From CALCKU01 sp964607445 (GTDB taxonomy: Bacteria > Pseudomonadota > Alphaproteobacteria > Caulobacterales > Maricaulaceae), in assembly GCA_964607445.1 (NCBI GenBank), contig CAZSKN010000002.1, positions 129,448-193,447 of the forward strand: a stretch of DNA of 64,000 nt, in the 5' to 3' direction. The first letter of the stretch is position 1, and every line of letters begins with the position of its first letter. Made by a program: the position numbers and the translations under genes. Shown in pieces: positions 51,325 through 60,630 of the stretch. The notes beneath the pieces are model-generated. The model worked only from the letters and a program-made list of their open reading frames with translations. It ran no database searches and was not told the DNA's origin.

Positions 51325-51756
51325 ATGAAGATTGAAATTACAACACATGCTGACGCTGAGGATCTGGAGGTTCTAAGTCAGGGTATACGTCGGTTTAATT
51401 ATACGGCTGTACCGGATATTGAACGCAATGAGGCGGAGGTTAAATTTTGTGTCTTGGCGCGCAATGACATGTCCGAGGTGACAGGCGGGATCAGAGCGAT
51501 TTGCTTTTGGAATACATTACATATTGAACTTTTATGGATGGATGAGAGTTGTCGCGGCCAAGGGGTTGGCGCTTCGCTTCTGGCGTCTGCGGAAAGTTTT
51601 GCACGTCAAAATGGCTGCGAGAACGTCTTTGTCGAAACCACAAGCTGGCAAGCCAAACCCTTTTATGAACGTCACGGATATATTCTTAAGACATCTTTGA
51701 AAGACCGTCCCAAAGGCCATGTTTCCTATTATCTGGCTAAAAATCTCACAGATTAA
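51325..51756 (+). CDS. GNAT family N-acetyltransferase
   Basis: 143 residues from the ATG at 51325, with AGAGGTG 5 nt upstream. Longer frames into or across the N gap are artefacts. Acetyl-CoA loop CRGQGVGASLLASAE, then FVETTSWQAKPFYERHGYILKTSL. It is inserted on the opposite strand between mtaB and dapF. Substrate unknown. Confidence 0.87.
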   Translation: MKIEITTHADAEDLEVLSQGIRRFNYTAVPDIERNEAEVKFCVLARNDMSEVTGGIRAICFWNTLHIELLWMDESCRGQGVGASLLASAESFARQNGCENVFVETTSWQAKPFYERHGYILKTSLKDRPKGHVSYYLAKNLTD

Positions 51757-51850
51757 ATAGGCCTGCAATATTTGCCTGCGAATATTAGAGTGTTCGGGTG
51801 TAGATGGTCACGGCCCTGACGACGGGGCGTGCCAAAGAGGCGCTAAGGGT

Positions 51851-52705
51851 TTAAATATGGCCTGCGCCTTCTAACTCGACCGGGCCTGTCATAATGACAT
51901 GGTCGTCACTTTCGCGCCATTCGATCTCAAGCTGGCCGCCGTCAACTTCCACCGTAACGTTGCGCCCTGTCCGTTTTTGACGCACGGCTGCGACCACAGC
52001 CGCGCAGGCTCCGGTTCCACAGGCCAAGGTCATGCCCACCCCGCGTTCCCAAACCTTGAGGCGGATTTTATCATGGCCTTCAACTTTGGCAAACCCGACA
52101 TTGGCCTGTTCGGGAAAGAGCGGGTGATATTCGATCATCGGGCCGACTTTATCGGGTTTGGCAGTGTCAAAATCCTCGACGAAAAACACACAATGCGGAT
52201 TGCCCATATTGACAGCCCCCGGATTATGTAAAACCGGGGCATCAATTGGGCCGACTTTAACGTCGATATGATGTGTGTGCATGACCTCTTTGAGGGGAAT
52301 TTGCGCCCAGTCAAGTTTAGGGGCACCCATATCTACGGCAATGCGCGGACCCCCGTCCATGCTGTCATTTGCGCGCGCGCAGAGCAGAAGTCCGTCATTG
52401 GTTTCCAAGACCATAGAATCTGTGCCGTGTTCTTCCATATAGAGCCAAGCAATACACCGTGTTGCATTTCCACAGGCGTCGACCTCGAATCCTTTCTGGT
52501 TCCAGATTTCCATAAATATATCCCCGCCAGAGGCTTTTGCTGGACGTATAATAATGATTTGATCCGCGCCCTTGTCCCCCATTGCCGCAGATCCGGGCGC
52601 TGCAATATCTTTCACCTGGGCCACGGAAAGTTTAAACCCCGTTTGCTGTCGGGCGTCGAATATAGCAAAGCGGTTTCCCGCGCCGTTCATAATCAGAAAT
52701 CTCAT
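51851..52705 (-). CDS. dapF: Diaminopimelate epimerase
   Basis: 284 residues from the ATG at 52705 (MRFLIMNGAGNRFAIFD), the family-standard start; the frame is open 99 bp further. Both catalytic cysteines are present: Cys78 in VDACGNATRC and Cys229 in TLACGTGACAAV. It interconverts LL- and meso-diaminopimelate for lysine and peptidoglycan. Convergent with the GNAT gene. Confidence 0.95.
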   Translation of the reverse strand: MRFLIMNGAGNRFAIFDARQQTGFKLSVAQVKDIAAPGSAAMGDKGADQIIIIRPAKASGGDIFMEIWNQKGFEVDACGNATRCIAWLYMEEHGTDSMVLETNDGLLLCARANDSMDGGPRIAVDMGAPKLDWAQIPLKEVMHTHHIDVKVGPIDAPVLHNPGAVNMGNPHCVFFVEDFDTAKPDKVGPMIEYHPLFPEQANVGFAKVEGHDKIRLKVWERGVGMTLACGTGACAAVVAAVRQKRTGRNVTVEVDGGQLEIEWRESDDHVIMTGPVELEGAGHI

Positions 52706-52821
52706 AACGCTTATATAAGGACTAAATCGGGATTTTAAATGTAAATTTATAATCTTACTCCGGGTTTGTATTCTGATAAAAGCCGTGCATAAGAGATATT
52801 GCATAAAAGGAGACTGTGCTG

Positions 52822-55023
52822 ATGAAATTTAGGCTATGGACGTTATTATTGTGTAGCATGGGTCTGATGTCTTTCATGGCCAAGGCGCAAACGCCCCAAA
52901 AGGCCGAGACCAGCCCACATTCACCTCCATCCCATACCCAGAAAGCTAAAGTTCACAAAATGATAGATTACACACGTCCGGGCCAAACCGATGATGACCA
53001 TTTATATCTGGAAGAGGTGCTTGGGCCGCAGGCGCTCAAAGATGTCAAAACGTGGAATCGCCGGACACTGGACCGTCTTGAAAATGACCCGCGGTTTGCG
53101 ATCATGCAAGCGCAAGCCCTCGATATTCTAAATTCGAAAGATAAAATTCCTTATGTGTCTTACCGCGCTGGAAAGGTGCATAATTTTTGGCAGGACGCCG
53201 ACCATGTGCGCGGAATTTGGCGGCAGTCGACATTAGATAGCTATTTATCGCCGACAACAAAATGGCAGACGGTTCTTGACTTTGATGCGCTTGCTAAAAC
53301 CGAAGATAAAAACTGGGTATATAAAGGCAATAATTGTCTGGGGCCGGATTATACACGGTGTATTGTCGATCTGTCCGATGGCGGGAAAGACGCGGTTGTC
53401 AGACGGGAATTTAATACCGACACGAAGACATTTGTAAAAGGAGGGTTCGCAGCACCTGAATCAAAGGGGTTTGCGGATTGGCTTGATGAAGATCACTGGC
53501 TGATCGCAATTGATTTTGGTCCTGAAACGATGACGCAAAGTGGCTATCCGCGCAGTGCGCGTGTATGGAAGCGCGGGACGGCTCTGGAAGACGCTGTTGA
53601 AATTGGGCGCGGACTGAAAACAGATATTGGCTATTGGCCCAGCGCGCTGGAGCTTGCAGAGGGTCGGCGCGAAATTCTTATCCAACGTTCGCTGACATTT
53701 TTTGAAGCCGAATATTTCTGGGTGCCGCGTTCAGAGGCTCCGGGATTGGACATGCATCCGCCGGTTAAATTTGACGTCCCGCTTAAATCGACATTAGGGG
53801 GTTTGTTTAAAGGCCAGATGCTGGTCTCTCTCAATACGGATTGGCGCGGGTTTAAAAGCGGAGATCTGGTCAGCTTTTCGCTAGATGAATTTATGAAAGA
53901 TAAGCGCATCAAGACCGTTAATCTCGTCTATTCACCCGATGAAAAAAGTTCCATCGAGAATTTCGGGATCACTAAATCCAAGCTTTTATTAAGCCTGTAT
54001 ACGGATGTCACAGGCGCGGCCTTAGCGTTTGATTGGACGGGGGGGCAATGGGTATCGGACAGGCTTGATTTTCCAAAAAATGGCTCCGTCTCGATTGGAG
54101 CCACTCATGAAAAAGAGGATATCGCCTTCATTAGTACGGAAAGCTTTCTCACTCCGGATACTCTATGGACCTATAACACGCAGACTGCAGAGCGTCACAA
54201 GGCAAAAAGCCTGCCAGACTGGTTTGACGCGTCAACAATGGTGTCCGAACAATTCTTCTCGACATCTTCAGATGGTACAAAAATCCCTTATTTTGTTGTG
54301 CGGCAAAAAGATATCGCATTGGACGGGACCCACCCGACATTGCTTTACGGATATGGCGGATTTGAAATTTCGTTAAATCCGGCCTATTCGGCGACGCGAG
54401 GACGTTTATGGATTGAACGCGGCGGGGTTTATGTCTTGGCCAATATTCGCGGTGGGGGTGAATATGGTCCGAAATGGCATCAGGCCGGATTGAAAACTAA
54501 CCGTCAACTAATTTATGATGACTTTATTTCGGTTGCTGAAGACCTAATCGCTAAAGAGCTGACCTCACCCGCCCACCTCGGAATTGAAGGGGGATCAAAT
54601 GGCGGTTTGTTAATGGGTGTTATGTTTACCCAGCGCCCTGATTTGTTTAATGCCGTCATATGTGCCGTTCCGCTTTTGGATATGATGCGCTATCATACCT
54701 TATTGGCTGGCGCGTCATGGGTCGGGGAATATGGCAATCCGGAAGACCCTGTCGAGGGTAAATTTCTGCGTCAAATTTCGCCCTATCATAACCTCGATCC
54801 GGCAGAAAAATATCCTGAAGTCTTCTTTGTAACATCAACCAAGGATGACCGCGTACATCCGGCACATGCCCGGAAAATGGCAAAGCGAATGGCCGATCAA
54901 GGTCATGATTTTTTATATTATGAGAATATAGACGGCGGACACTCCGCTGCGGCAAACCTTAAAGAAACGGCACGTCGATTAGCGCTGCAACATACCTATT
55001 TGATGCAAAAGCTTAAGGATTAG
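52822..55023 (+). CDS. Prolyl oligopeptidase family serine peptidase (S9A), exported
   Basis: 733 residues. The ATG at 52822 is preferred over a GTG at 52816 because AAGGAG is 9 nt before it. Signal peptide MKFRLWTLLLCSMGLMSFMAKA. The seven-bladed propeller region (about 110-470) precedes the alpha/beta-hydrolase domain with nucleophile Ser592 in GGSNGG, Asp in KDDRVHP and His707 in GGHSAA. It cleaves short peptides after proline or related residues; location is periplasmic or secreted. Confidence 0.94.
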   Translation: MKFRLWTLLLCSMGLMSFMAKAQTPQKAETSPHSPPSHTQKAKVHKMIDYTRPGQTDDDHLYLEEVLGPQALKDVKTWNRRTLDRLENDPRFAIMQAQALDILNSKDKIPYVSYRAGKVHNFWQDADHVRGIWRQSTLDSYLSPTTKWQTVLDFDALAKTEDKNWVYKGNNCLGPDYTRCIVDLSDGGKDAVVRREFNTDTKTFVKGGFAAPESKGFADWLDEDHWLIAIDFGPETMTQSGYPRSARVWKRGTALEDAVEIGRGLKTDIGYWPSALELAEGRREILIQRSLTFFEAEYFWVPRSEAPGLDMHPPVKFDVPLKSTLGGLFKGQMLVSLNTDWRGFKSGDLVSFSLDEFMKDKRIKTVNLVYSPDEKSSIENFGITKSKLLLSLYTDVTGAALAFDWTGGQWVSDRLDFPKNGSVSIGATHEKEDIAFISTESFLTPDTLWTYNTQTAERHKAKSLPDWFDASTMVSEQFFSTSSDGTKIPYFVVRQKDIALDGTHPTLLYGYGGFEISLNPAYSATRGRLWIERGGVYVLANIRGGGEYGPKWHQAGLKTNRQLIYDDFISVAEDLIAKELTSPAHLGIEGGSNGGLLMGVMFTQRPDLFNAVICAVPLLDMMRYHTLLAGASWVGEYGNPEDPVEGKFLRQISPYHNLDPAEKYPEVFFVTSTKDDRVHPAHARKMAKRMADQGHDFLYYENIDGGHSAAANLKETARRLALQHTYLMQKLKD

Positions 55024-55065
55024 CCCTAGCACCATTCTGATTTTAACTCTTAAAGCGAGACCGAA

Positions 55066-56355
55066 ATGTTTAATAAATGGCAATCCATTACGCTCTGGAA
55101 ACGTGTTCTCATTGGCTTGGCGATCGGCATGATCGTCGGGCTTGGCGCGCATTACGGGGGCGGGGCGGGATTTGTTACAACATGGATAAAACCCTTTGGT
55201 GATGCGTTTGTACGCCTGATTAAAATGTTGATTATTCCCCTCATTATGACGACGCTAGTCGTGGGTGTTATGGCGATGGGGGATCCTAAACGTCTGGGAT
55301 CGTTGGGGATAAAAACATTATCACTTTATATGGGCACGACGTTTTTTGCCGTCACATTAGGCTTGTTCTTCGGGGCTATTTTCCAACCCGGTATTGGTAT
55401 TGATCTCTCGGGCGTGGACCCGGCTCTGCGCGAAAGCCTGAGTGCCCGTGTTTCTGGCGAAACGCCTAGCCTGACCCAACGTATTCTGGCGATCATTCCT
55501 GATAATCCCATACGGGCTATGGTGGAAAATGATATTATTGCGGTGATTTTCTTTTCTATCCTGATCGGTGTCGGCATTATCTCTATAGGCGAACCCGCCA
55601 AACCCCTTGGCGATGTCTTTAAAAGTGCCGAAGCTGTGGTGATGAAAATCACCTTGTTTGTGATGGAATTGGCTCCATTTGGTGTCTTTGCTCTGATTGC
55701 ATGGGTGATGGCAGATATGGGTCTGGGTATTTTATCCAATATGGGTAAATTGGCCTTGGCGCTCTATATGGCCTGTATTGTTCATATTGTTTTGGTTTAT
55801 GGTGGCCTATTAATCCGCACACTCTTACGCCTGCCCTTGGCACGTTTCTTTAAAGGCGTTTTGGACGCGCAGGGCGTCGCGTTTTCAACCGCTTCATCCA
55901 GTGCAACCATACCGGTCTCGATTTCCTGTGCCCAACATAACCTTGGGGTCGACGAGTCGGTGGCCGGATCAGTTTTGCCATTAGGCGCCACCATTAATAT
56001 GGACGGAACGGCAATTTATTTGGGTCTGATCGCGCTATTTGCCGCGCAAGGCTTGGGGATAGATTTATCGATGATTGATTATGTTATGATCGCCTTTACA
56101 GCGACCTTGACGTCTATCGGCGCTGCAGGGATTCCCTCCGCGAGCCTGTTTTTAGCCTTTACCGTTCTCGGTGTTTTCGGTGTGACACTAGAGCAATATA
56201 CGCTGATTATTGCCTTTATACTGCCCTTTGATCGCCTTTTGGATATGATGCGCACGCTGACCAATGTGACCGGAGATATTGCAGTCTCTTGTACCGTGGC
56301 AAAGTGGGAAGGCCAGCTTGACGAGGATATGTTTCGTTCAAAGTCTGTTCACTAG
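55066..56355 (+). CDS. Dicarboxylate/amino acid:cation symporter (DAACS, GltP/DctA-like)
   Basis: 429 residues, eight membrane helices plus two re-entrant loops. HP1 carries the Ser-rich FSTASSSATIPVS and TM7 the NMDGTAIY Na+/substrate motif. HP2 is GIPSASLFLAF, followed by the family's Asp-containing FDRLLDMMRTLTNVTGD. It imports glutamate, aspartate or C4-dicarboxylates with Na+ or H+. It follows the S9 peptidase by 42 bp, and peptide breakdown plus amino-acid uptake is a sensible pairing. Confidence 0.95.
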   Translation: MFNKWQSITLWKRVLIGLAIGMIVGLGAHYGGGAGFVTTWIKPFGDAFVRLIKMLIIPLIMTTLVVGVMAMGDPKRLGSLGIKTLSLYMGTTFFAVTLGLFFGAIFQPGIGIDLSGVDPALRESLSARVSGETPSLTQRILAIIPDNPIRAMVENDIIAVIFFSILIGVGIISIGEPAKPLGDVFKSAEAVVMKITLFVMELAPFGVFALIAWVMADMGLGILSNMGKLALALYMACIVHIVLVYGGLLIRTLLRLPLARFFKGVLDAQGVAFSTASSSATIPVSISCAQHNLGVDESVAGSVLPLGATINMDGTAIYLGLIALFAAQGLGIDLSMIDYVMIAFTATLTSIGAAGIPSASLFLAFTVLGVFGVTLEQYTLIIAFILPFDRLLDMMRTLTNVTGDIAVSCTVAKWEGQLDEDMFRSKSVH

Positions 56356-56404
56356 GCTAAGCGCTCACCCGTTTGGCGACAGCCGCCGGATGATATTGAC
56401 ATAA

Positions 56405-56935
56405 TTACAGGGTTTTACGCATTCGAAAATTCGGCACGACAATACCGTCAGCACTTCTGACGGAAATGTCCTCAATCACAACATATCCGCATTTTTCGTA
56501 AAGTAAGATGCCGGAGGCCGTAGCGCCTAATTCTATGGTTTTAAACCCTTCTGCGCGGGCGGCGGTTTCGCCGAGATGCAAGAGCTTGCGTCCAATACCG
56601 CGCCGTACATGATCGGGATGGGTATACATGGCCCGAATCTTTGCCGGTTCAGACCGGGGGTCGGCTAATGCATTATCACGGCCTATTGTGTGATCGCCCC
56701 CAAATAATGTGCGTCGTCGGGACCACCCGCCGCATCCGACAAGCATTGGGCCATCATATATTAAAAAATAAGTGCCATCATCGAGTAATTGCGTGTCCAA
56801 CCCCATAGTGGCATTTGATCTTTCGACTTGTGCCGGATTTAAGACATCTTTTAATAAGACCGCCATGGAACAGGCCATCAGAGACATAATGGCAGAGGTA
56901 TCGTCCTGCGTAGCAATTTTGACTGCGAAGCCCAT
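56405..56935 (-). CDS. GNAT family N-acetyltransferase
   Basis: 176 residues from the ATG at 56935, with GAGAG just upstream; a TTG 9 bp earlier is possible. GNAT motif HVRRGIGRKLLHLGETAARAEG after a beta strand IRAMYTHPDH, then LLYEKCGYVVIEDI. The stretch LVGCGGWSRRRTLFGGD is typical of a common single-domain GNAT group. Substrate unknown. Confidence 0.87.
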   Translation of the reverse strand: MGFAVKIATQDDTSAIMSLMACSMAVLLKDVLNPAQVERSNATMGLDTQLLDDGTYFLIYDGPMLVGCGGWSRRRTLFGGDHTIGRDNALADPRSEPAKIRAMYTHPDHVRRGIGRKLLHLGETAARAEGFKTIELGATASGILLYEKCGYVVIEDISVRSADGIVVPNFRMRKTL

Positions 56936-57034
56936 AGCTCTCAATATGAAATATTGTCTTTTGTGGCAAATATATTCTGGCTATCAGCTTGCAGAGCTAA
57001 CCTCCTCTTAGGATTTTTGTTATAGTCTGGTCGT

Positions 57035-57664
57035 ATGGGATTTTACGCATTGTATAACAGGATTGTAAAGGTCTGGAGCGTCGGCCTGACGGCGATATTG
57101 ATTTCGGCCTGTGGGACGACATCTCCGGTAGAGACAGCGCCTCCCCCCGCAAGTTCAACACATTTTGCGGGATTAAGCTTGCCGGACAAGACGGTGTTTA
57201 ATCAAAAAGACACGCGTTGGGCACATCATAAACTTGGAAACTCGGCCGATAATCTGGGCTCTGACGGATGCCTTGTGACCGCGACGGCTATGGCACTCGG
57301 AAATTTAGGGTTTAAGACCAGTCCGGCGGATTTAAATGCCCGCTTGACCGCCGCAGATAGTTTCACGAAAAAGGGGTGGCTTGTCTGGAGCGGAATAGAG
57401 AAAGTCACGCAGGGGCGGGCCCATGCGCGCTTTTATGATACTGTGTCAGATGATATTATCCAAGGCTGTTTACGGGATGGGTATTACCCATTAGCGCGGT
57501 TTTACCTGCCCAATGGTCGTTCACATTGGTCGATGATTGTCGGGCAATCCAATAAAGGGTTTCATATGCGTGACCCCTTGCGCATTTCGCACTCTCCCTT
57601 AATTTTCCCGCGGGGAACGGATGGATTTAAAGCCGTGAGATGTGTCGGGCTTAAACGTGCCTAA
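57035..57664 (+). CDS. Predicted lipoprotein with C39-like (papain-fold) peptidase domain
   Basis: 209 residues. The signal sequence ends LISAC, a lipobox with Cys26. After a Pro/Ser-rich spacer the C39-like domain has a Cys nucleophile (Cys79, GSDGCLVTATAMAL), His164 in GRSHWSMIVG and Asp180 in MRDP. All three catalytic positions of a C39-type domain are thus present. It is not attached to an ABC transporter and is lipid-anchored, so it could be an envelope cysteine peptidase rather than a bacteriocin maturase. Confidence 0.75.
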   Translation: MGFYALYNRIVKVWSVGLTAILISACGTTSPVETAPPPASSTHFAGLSLPDKTVFNQKDTRWAHHKLGNSADNLGSDGCLVTATAMALGNLGFKTSPADLNARLTAADSFTKKGWLVWSGIEKVTQGRAHARFYDTVSDDIIQGCLRDGYYPLARFYLPNGRSHWSMIVGQSNKGFHMRDPLRISHSPLIFPRGTDGFKAVRCVGLKRA

Positions 57665-57680
57665 CAGGCCGTGTTAAGCG

Positions 57681-59516
57681 CTAGCTTTGTAGCGTTTTAA
57701 GCTTGGCATAAATCCCGTTACGTTTTGCAATCAGTTTTTTATGTGTACCGGATTCGACAATACGTCCGTTTTCCATAACATGGATCATATCTGCGCATTT
57801 TATCGTGCTAAGACGATGGGCAATAATAAGCGTTGTGCGCCCATGGCTTAACCGGTCTATGGCGGCTTGAACATTGTGTTCACTTTGCGAATCTAGCGCG
57901 GAGGTGGCTTCGTCCAATAATAATATCGGCGCATCGCGCAAGACCGCGCGCGCAATGGAGAGACGCTGTCGCTGGCCGCCGGATAAGGTCTGTCCGTCTT
58001 GACCTAAAATCGTATCGTAACCCGCACCCAGCCGGGTGATGAAATCATGCGCATCTGCGGCTTTGGCGGCGGCGATTATATCGTCTCTTGAGGCTGATAA
58101 ATCCCCGAACCCGATATTGGCTGCGATACTATCCTCAAACAAAGTCACATCTTGAGAGACCAGCGCCATAGAGGCCCGTAAGCTTTCAAGGCTGAATTTA
58201 TCAATATTGACTCCGTCAATCTCTATGGCCCCGGCGCTAACATCATAAAGACGGGGTAAAAGATTTATAAGCGTGGATTTGCCACCGCCAGACGGGCCGA
58301 CCAAAGCTATCCGCGTGCCGGGTTTGGCCTCAAATGAAATATCGGTCAGCGCATGTGTCGCGTCAGCATATTGAAAGCTGACCTTTTTGAAGGCTATATG
58401 CCCGAGAGGGTCTTTTAAGGTGAGCGCCTGAGGCGTGTCTGTAATGTCGGGGCGGGTGTCGATGATTTCGAAGATACGGCTGACAGCGGCTAGACCTTCT
58501 TGAACGACATTATTCAAGGTGCCCAAAGCGCGGATCGGCGGGGCGATTAACCCTAAAGCCGCTAAAATGCCCACAAGGTCGCCATAGCTGGTGCCGGTGA
58601 AATCCGGCGTGTGTTCTACGCGCCAAATTCCGAAGATCAAAACCCCGGCAATGGCCAGCCCCCCTAAAACCTCGAAAATCGGATCGACGCGGGCTTTATC
58701 CGTCACAAGTTTAAGATATAGCCGGATACGCCTATCAAAGGCCTGATTTAGGCGGGTCGTTTCATGGGCTTCCAGCCCGTAAGCCCGGATCATGCGCGCC
58801 CCGTTTAAGCTTTCTGAGAGTTGCGCGGTGATTTCGCCGATCTGGTCCTGCGCGGCGTGAGACGTGCCCCGTATCATTTTGGATATTTTGATGATGGGAT
58901 AAATAGCCAGAGGGTAAATCAGCAAGACAAGCGCTGTGACCTGCCAATCATAATATAGCATGACCGCGATTAGAAACATGATTTTTAGCACATCACGCAC
59001 CAGATTGTTCAATGTTCTAAGCAGAGCTTGGGAGACCAGATTAACGTCATTCGTAAACCGCGAAACGATATGGCCGGTCGCATCTTTTTGAAAGCGAACA
59101 AAATCTGCATTTTGCAGGCTGGCAAACATGTGCTTTTGCAAATCACCAACAACGTTAAGCGCGACACTATTGGATAATATAACTTGCAAAAATAATGACA
59201 AAGCTGAAATCAGGGTGACACCCATTATAAGTGGCACAATTTTAAAAATAAAATGTGAAGTCTGCGAAAGGCTGTTTTGGGTCTGGCTCAAATCCTGCCC
59301 TGGCGTGCCGTTAGCGTCAAACCCGCCTATTGTATCCACAACCATTTTAAGGACATAGGTATATCCTGCAGTTGCGGCCGCCAGAAGGGCCATAAATCCC
59401 ATGGCGGCAAAAAACTTTCCACGGTAGCGGTATATATACTCCCGCCATAACCGCCGAATATTCTGGCGGTCCGGGGTCTTTAAATTCAAGAGGTGAGTTG
59501 TCCCGAGACTAGCCAA
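57681..59516 (-). CDS. MsbA-like ABC exporter (fused permease-ATPase)
   Basis: 611 residues. Six membrane helices (about 30-330) and an ATPase domain with Walker A GPSGGGKST, signature LSGGQRQRLSIARA, Walker B ILLLDEATSALD and H-loop IIAHRLSTI. The start is a TTG at 59516 overlapping the previous gene by 8 nt; the next Met is inside the first helix. Location after pmbA and the IMPase matches the alphaproteobacterial lipid-A-exporter locus, so lipid A or a glycolipid is the likely substrate. Confidence 0.9.
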   Translation of the reverse strand: MASLGTTHLLNLKTPDRQNIRRLWREYIYRYRGKFFAAMGFMALLAAATAGYTYVLKMVVDTIGGFDANGTPGQDLSQTQNSLSQTSHFIFKIVPLIMGVTLISALSLFLQVILSNSVALNVVGDLQKHMFASLQNADFVRFQKDATGHIVSRFTNDVNLVSQALLRTLNNLVRDVLKIMFLIAVMLYYDWQVTALVLLIYPLAIYPIIKISKMIRGTSHAAQDQIGEITAQLSESLNGARMIRAYGLEAHETTRLNQAFDRRIRLYLKLVTDKARVDPIFEVLGGLAIAGVLIFGIWRVEHTPDFTGTSYGDLVGILAALGLIAPPIRALGTLNNVVQEGLAAVSRIFEIIDTRPDITDTPQALTLKDPLGHIAFKKVSFQYADATHALTDISFEAKPGTRIALVGPSGGGKSTLINLLPRLYDVSAGAIEIDGVNIDKFSLESLRASMALVSQDVTLFEDSIAANIGFGDLSASRDDIIAAAKAADAHDFITRLGAGYDTILGQDGQTLSGGQRQRLSIARAVLRDAPILLLDEATSALDSQSEHNVQAAIDRLSHGRTTLIIAHRLSTIKCADMIHVMENGRIVESGTHKKLIAKRNGIYAKLKTLQS

Positions 59517-60630
59517 TGATACCGTCTTTATCCGGGTCGATCAATTCATGGGCATGCAGGATGAAATACCGCATATGCGCATTATCAACAGTGCGCTGCG
59601 CTGCGGATTTCCACGCGGCATGGGCATTTTCGAAACTTGCATAGGCGCCCACGAAATCAATTTTATCAAGGTTTTTGAACTCTGTTTTGTTCGGGTCGAT
59701 CAGTTCTCCACCTATCACCAGATGCAGGAGTTGTACGTCAGAGGCATTACGGTCAGTCATAGAAGTTCCTAAAAATCCAAAATCGCGTTTCCGGTTTTCA
59801 CTGGTTTCAAATTCAGAAATAACCGGATTTATGCGTTCTCTTATCAAAGCCTGTAAGACGGGGCCAGCACAAATCACGCCTAGGCTCCTCACGCTCTGCT
59901 CATCATATCGTATTTTTTTGCCGCGTAAATCGGTCACGACAGCTCCGGCCTCTGTTGCGATAAGCTCGGCTGCCGCGAGATCCCAGTCAGACTTTGGTGT
60001 GAAAGCCACGGTGGCATCGGCGCGACCACAGGCAACGAGTGCCATACGGTAAGCCATTGAGTTGACAACAGACACCTGCATTTCAGGCCAGTTTAACCGT
60101 CTGAATTTTCGGGGATAGCCGACCATATTGCAGCCGGATAGACTTTCGCAGTTCGAGACGTGGGCGGTCTGACCATTTAAACGGGCCCCGCCGCCAAGAT
60201 GGGCGTCAAACATTTCATCTTTCAAAGGATTATAAAGCGCAGCTGCGATCGCCACACCGTTTTCAATGACAGCGACAGATACGGCAAAATTGGGCGTGCG
60301 GTCGATAAAGGCGCGCGTGCCGTCAATGGGATCGACAACGAAACTGCGTGTGCAGCTATGGCGCGATTGATCGTCCTGCGTTTCTTCTGACAACCAACCA
60401 TAGTCAGCACGCTCGGGGCATAAGGTCTTGGCCAAAAAATCATTTACGGCGATATCGGCATCAGTGACAGGATGACCTTTTTCTTTGTCCCAAATTTTGG
60501 TTGAATTGGCCTCAAAGGCGGCCTTGGCTATGGCGCCTGCGGCCTTGCTTGCCCGCACCAATAGCGCGCGGTCTTTCGCATAGTCAGCGATTGCCGCCGT
60601 CGACAGGGCTATGTCTTTAGAGACCGGCAA
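59509..60630 (-). CDS. Inositol monophosphatase-family phosphatase fused to DUF4170
   Basis: 373 residues. The IMPase part (about 1-275) carries metal motifs WLSEETQDD (79-87), VDPIDGTRAFID (99-110) and WDLAAAELIATEAGAVV; specificity may be 3'(2'),5'-bisphosphate nucleotide or inositol phosphate. The C-terminal part from Met291 (ATG at 59760) is a complete DUF4170 domain, normally a separate small protein. That internal ATG has its own TAGGAA 6 nt upstream, so a separate DUF4170 product may also be made. The two genes seem to have fused by loss of a stop codon. Confidence 0.85.
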   Translation of the reverse strand: MPVSKDIALSTAAIADYAKDRALLVRASKAAGAIAKAAFEANSTKIWDKEKGHPVTDADIAVNDFLAKTLCPERADYGWLSEETQDDQSRHSCTRSFVVDPIDGTRAFIDRTPNFAVSVAVIENGVAIAAALYNPLKDEMFDAHLGGGARLNGQTAHVSNCESLSGCNMVGYPRKFRRLNWPEMQVSVVNSMAYRMALVACGRADATVAFTPKSDWDLAAAELIATEAGAVVTDLRGKKIRYDEQSVRSLGVICAGPVLQALIRERINPVISEFETSENRKRDFGFLGTSMTDRNASDVQLLHLVIGGELIDPNKTEFKNLDKIDFVGAYASFENAHAAWKSAAQRTVDNAHMRYFILHAHELIDPDKDGIIG

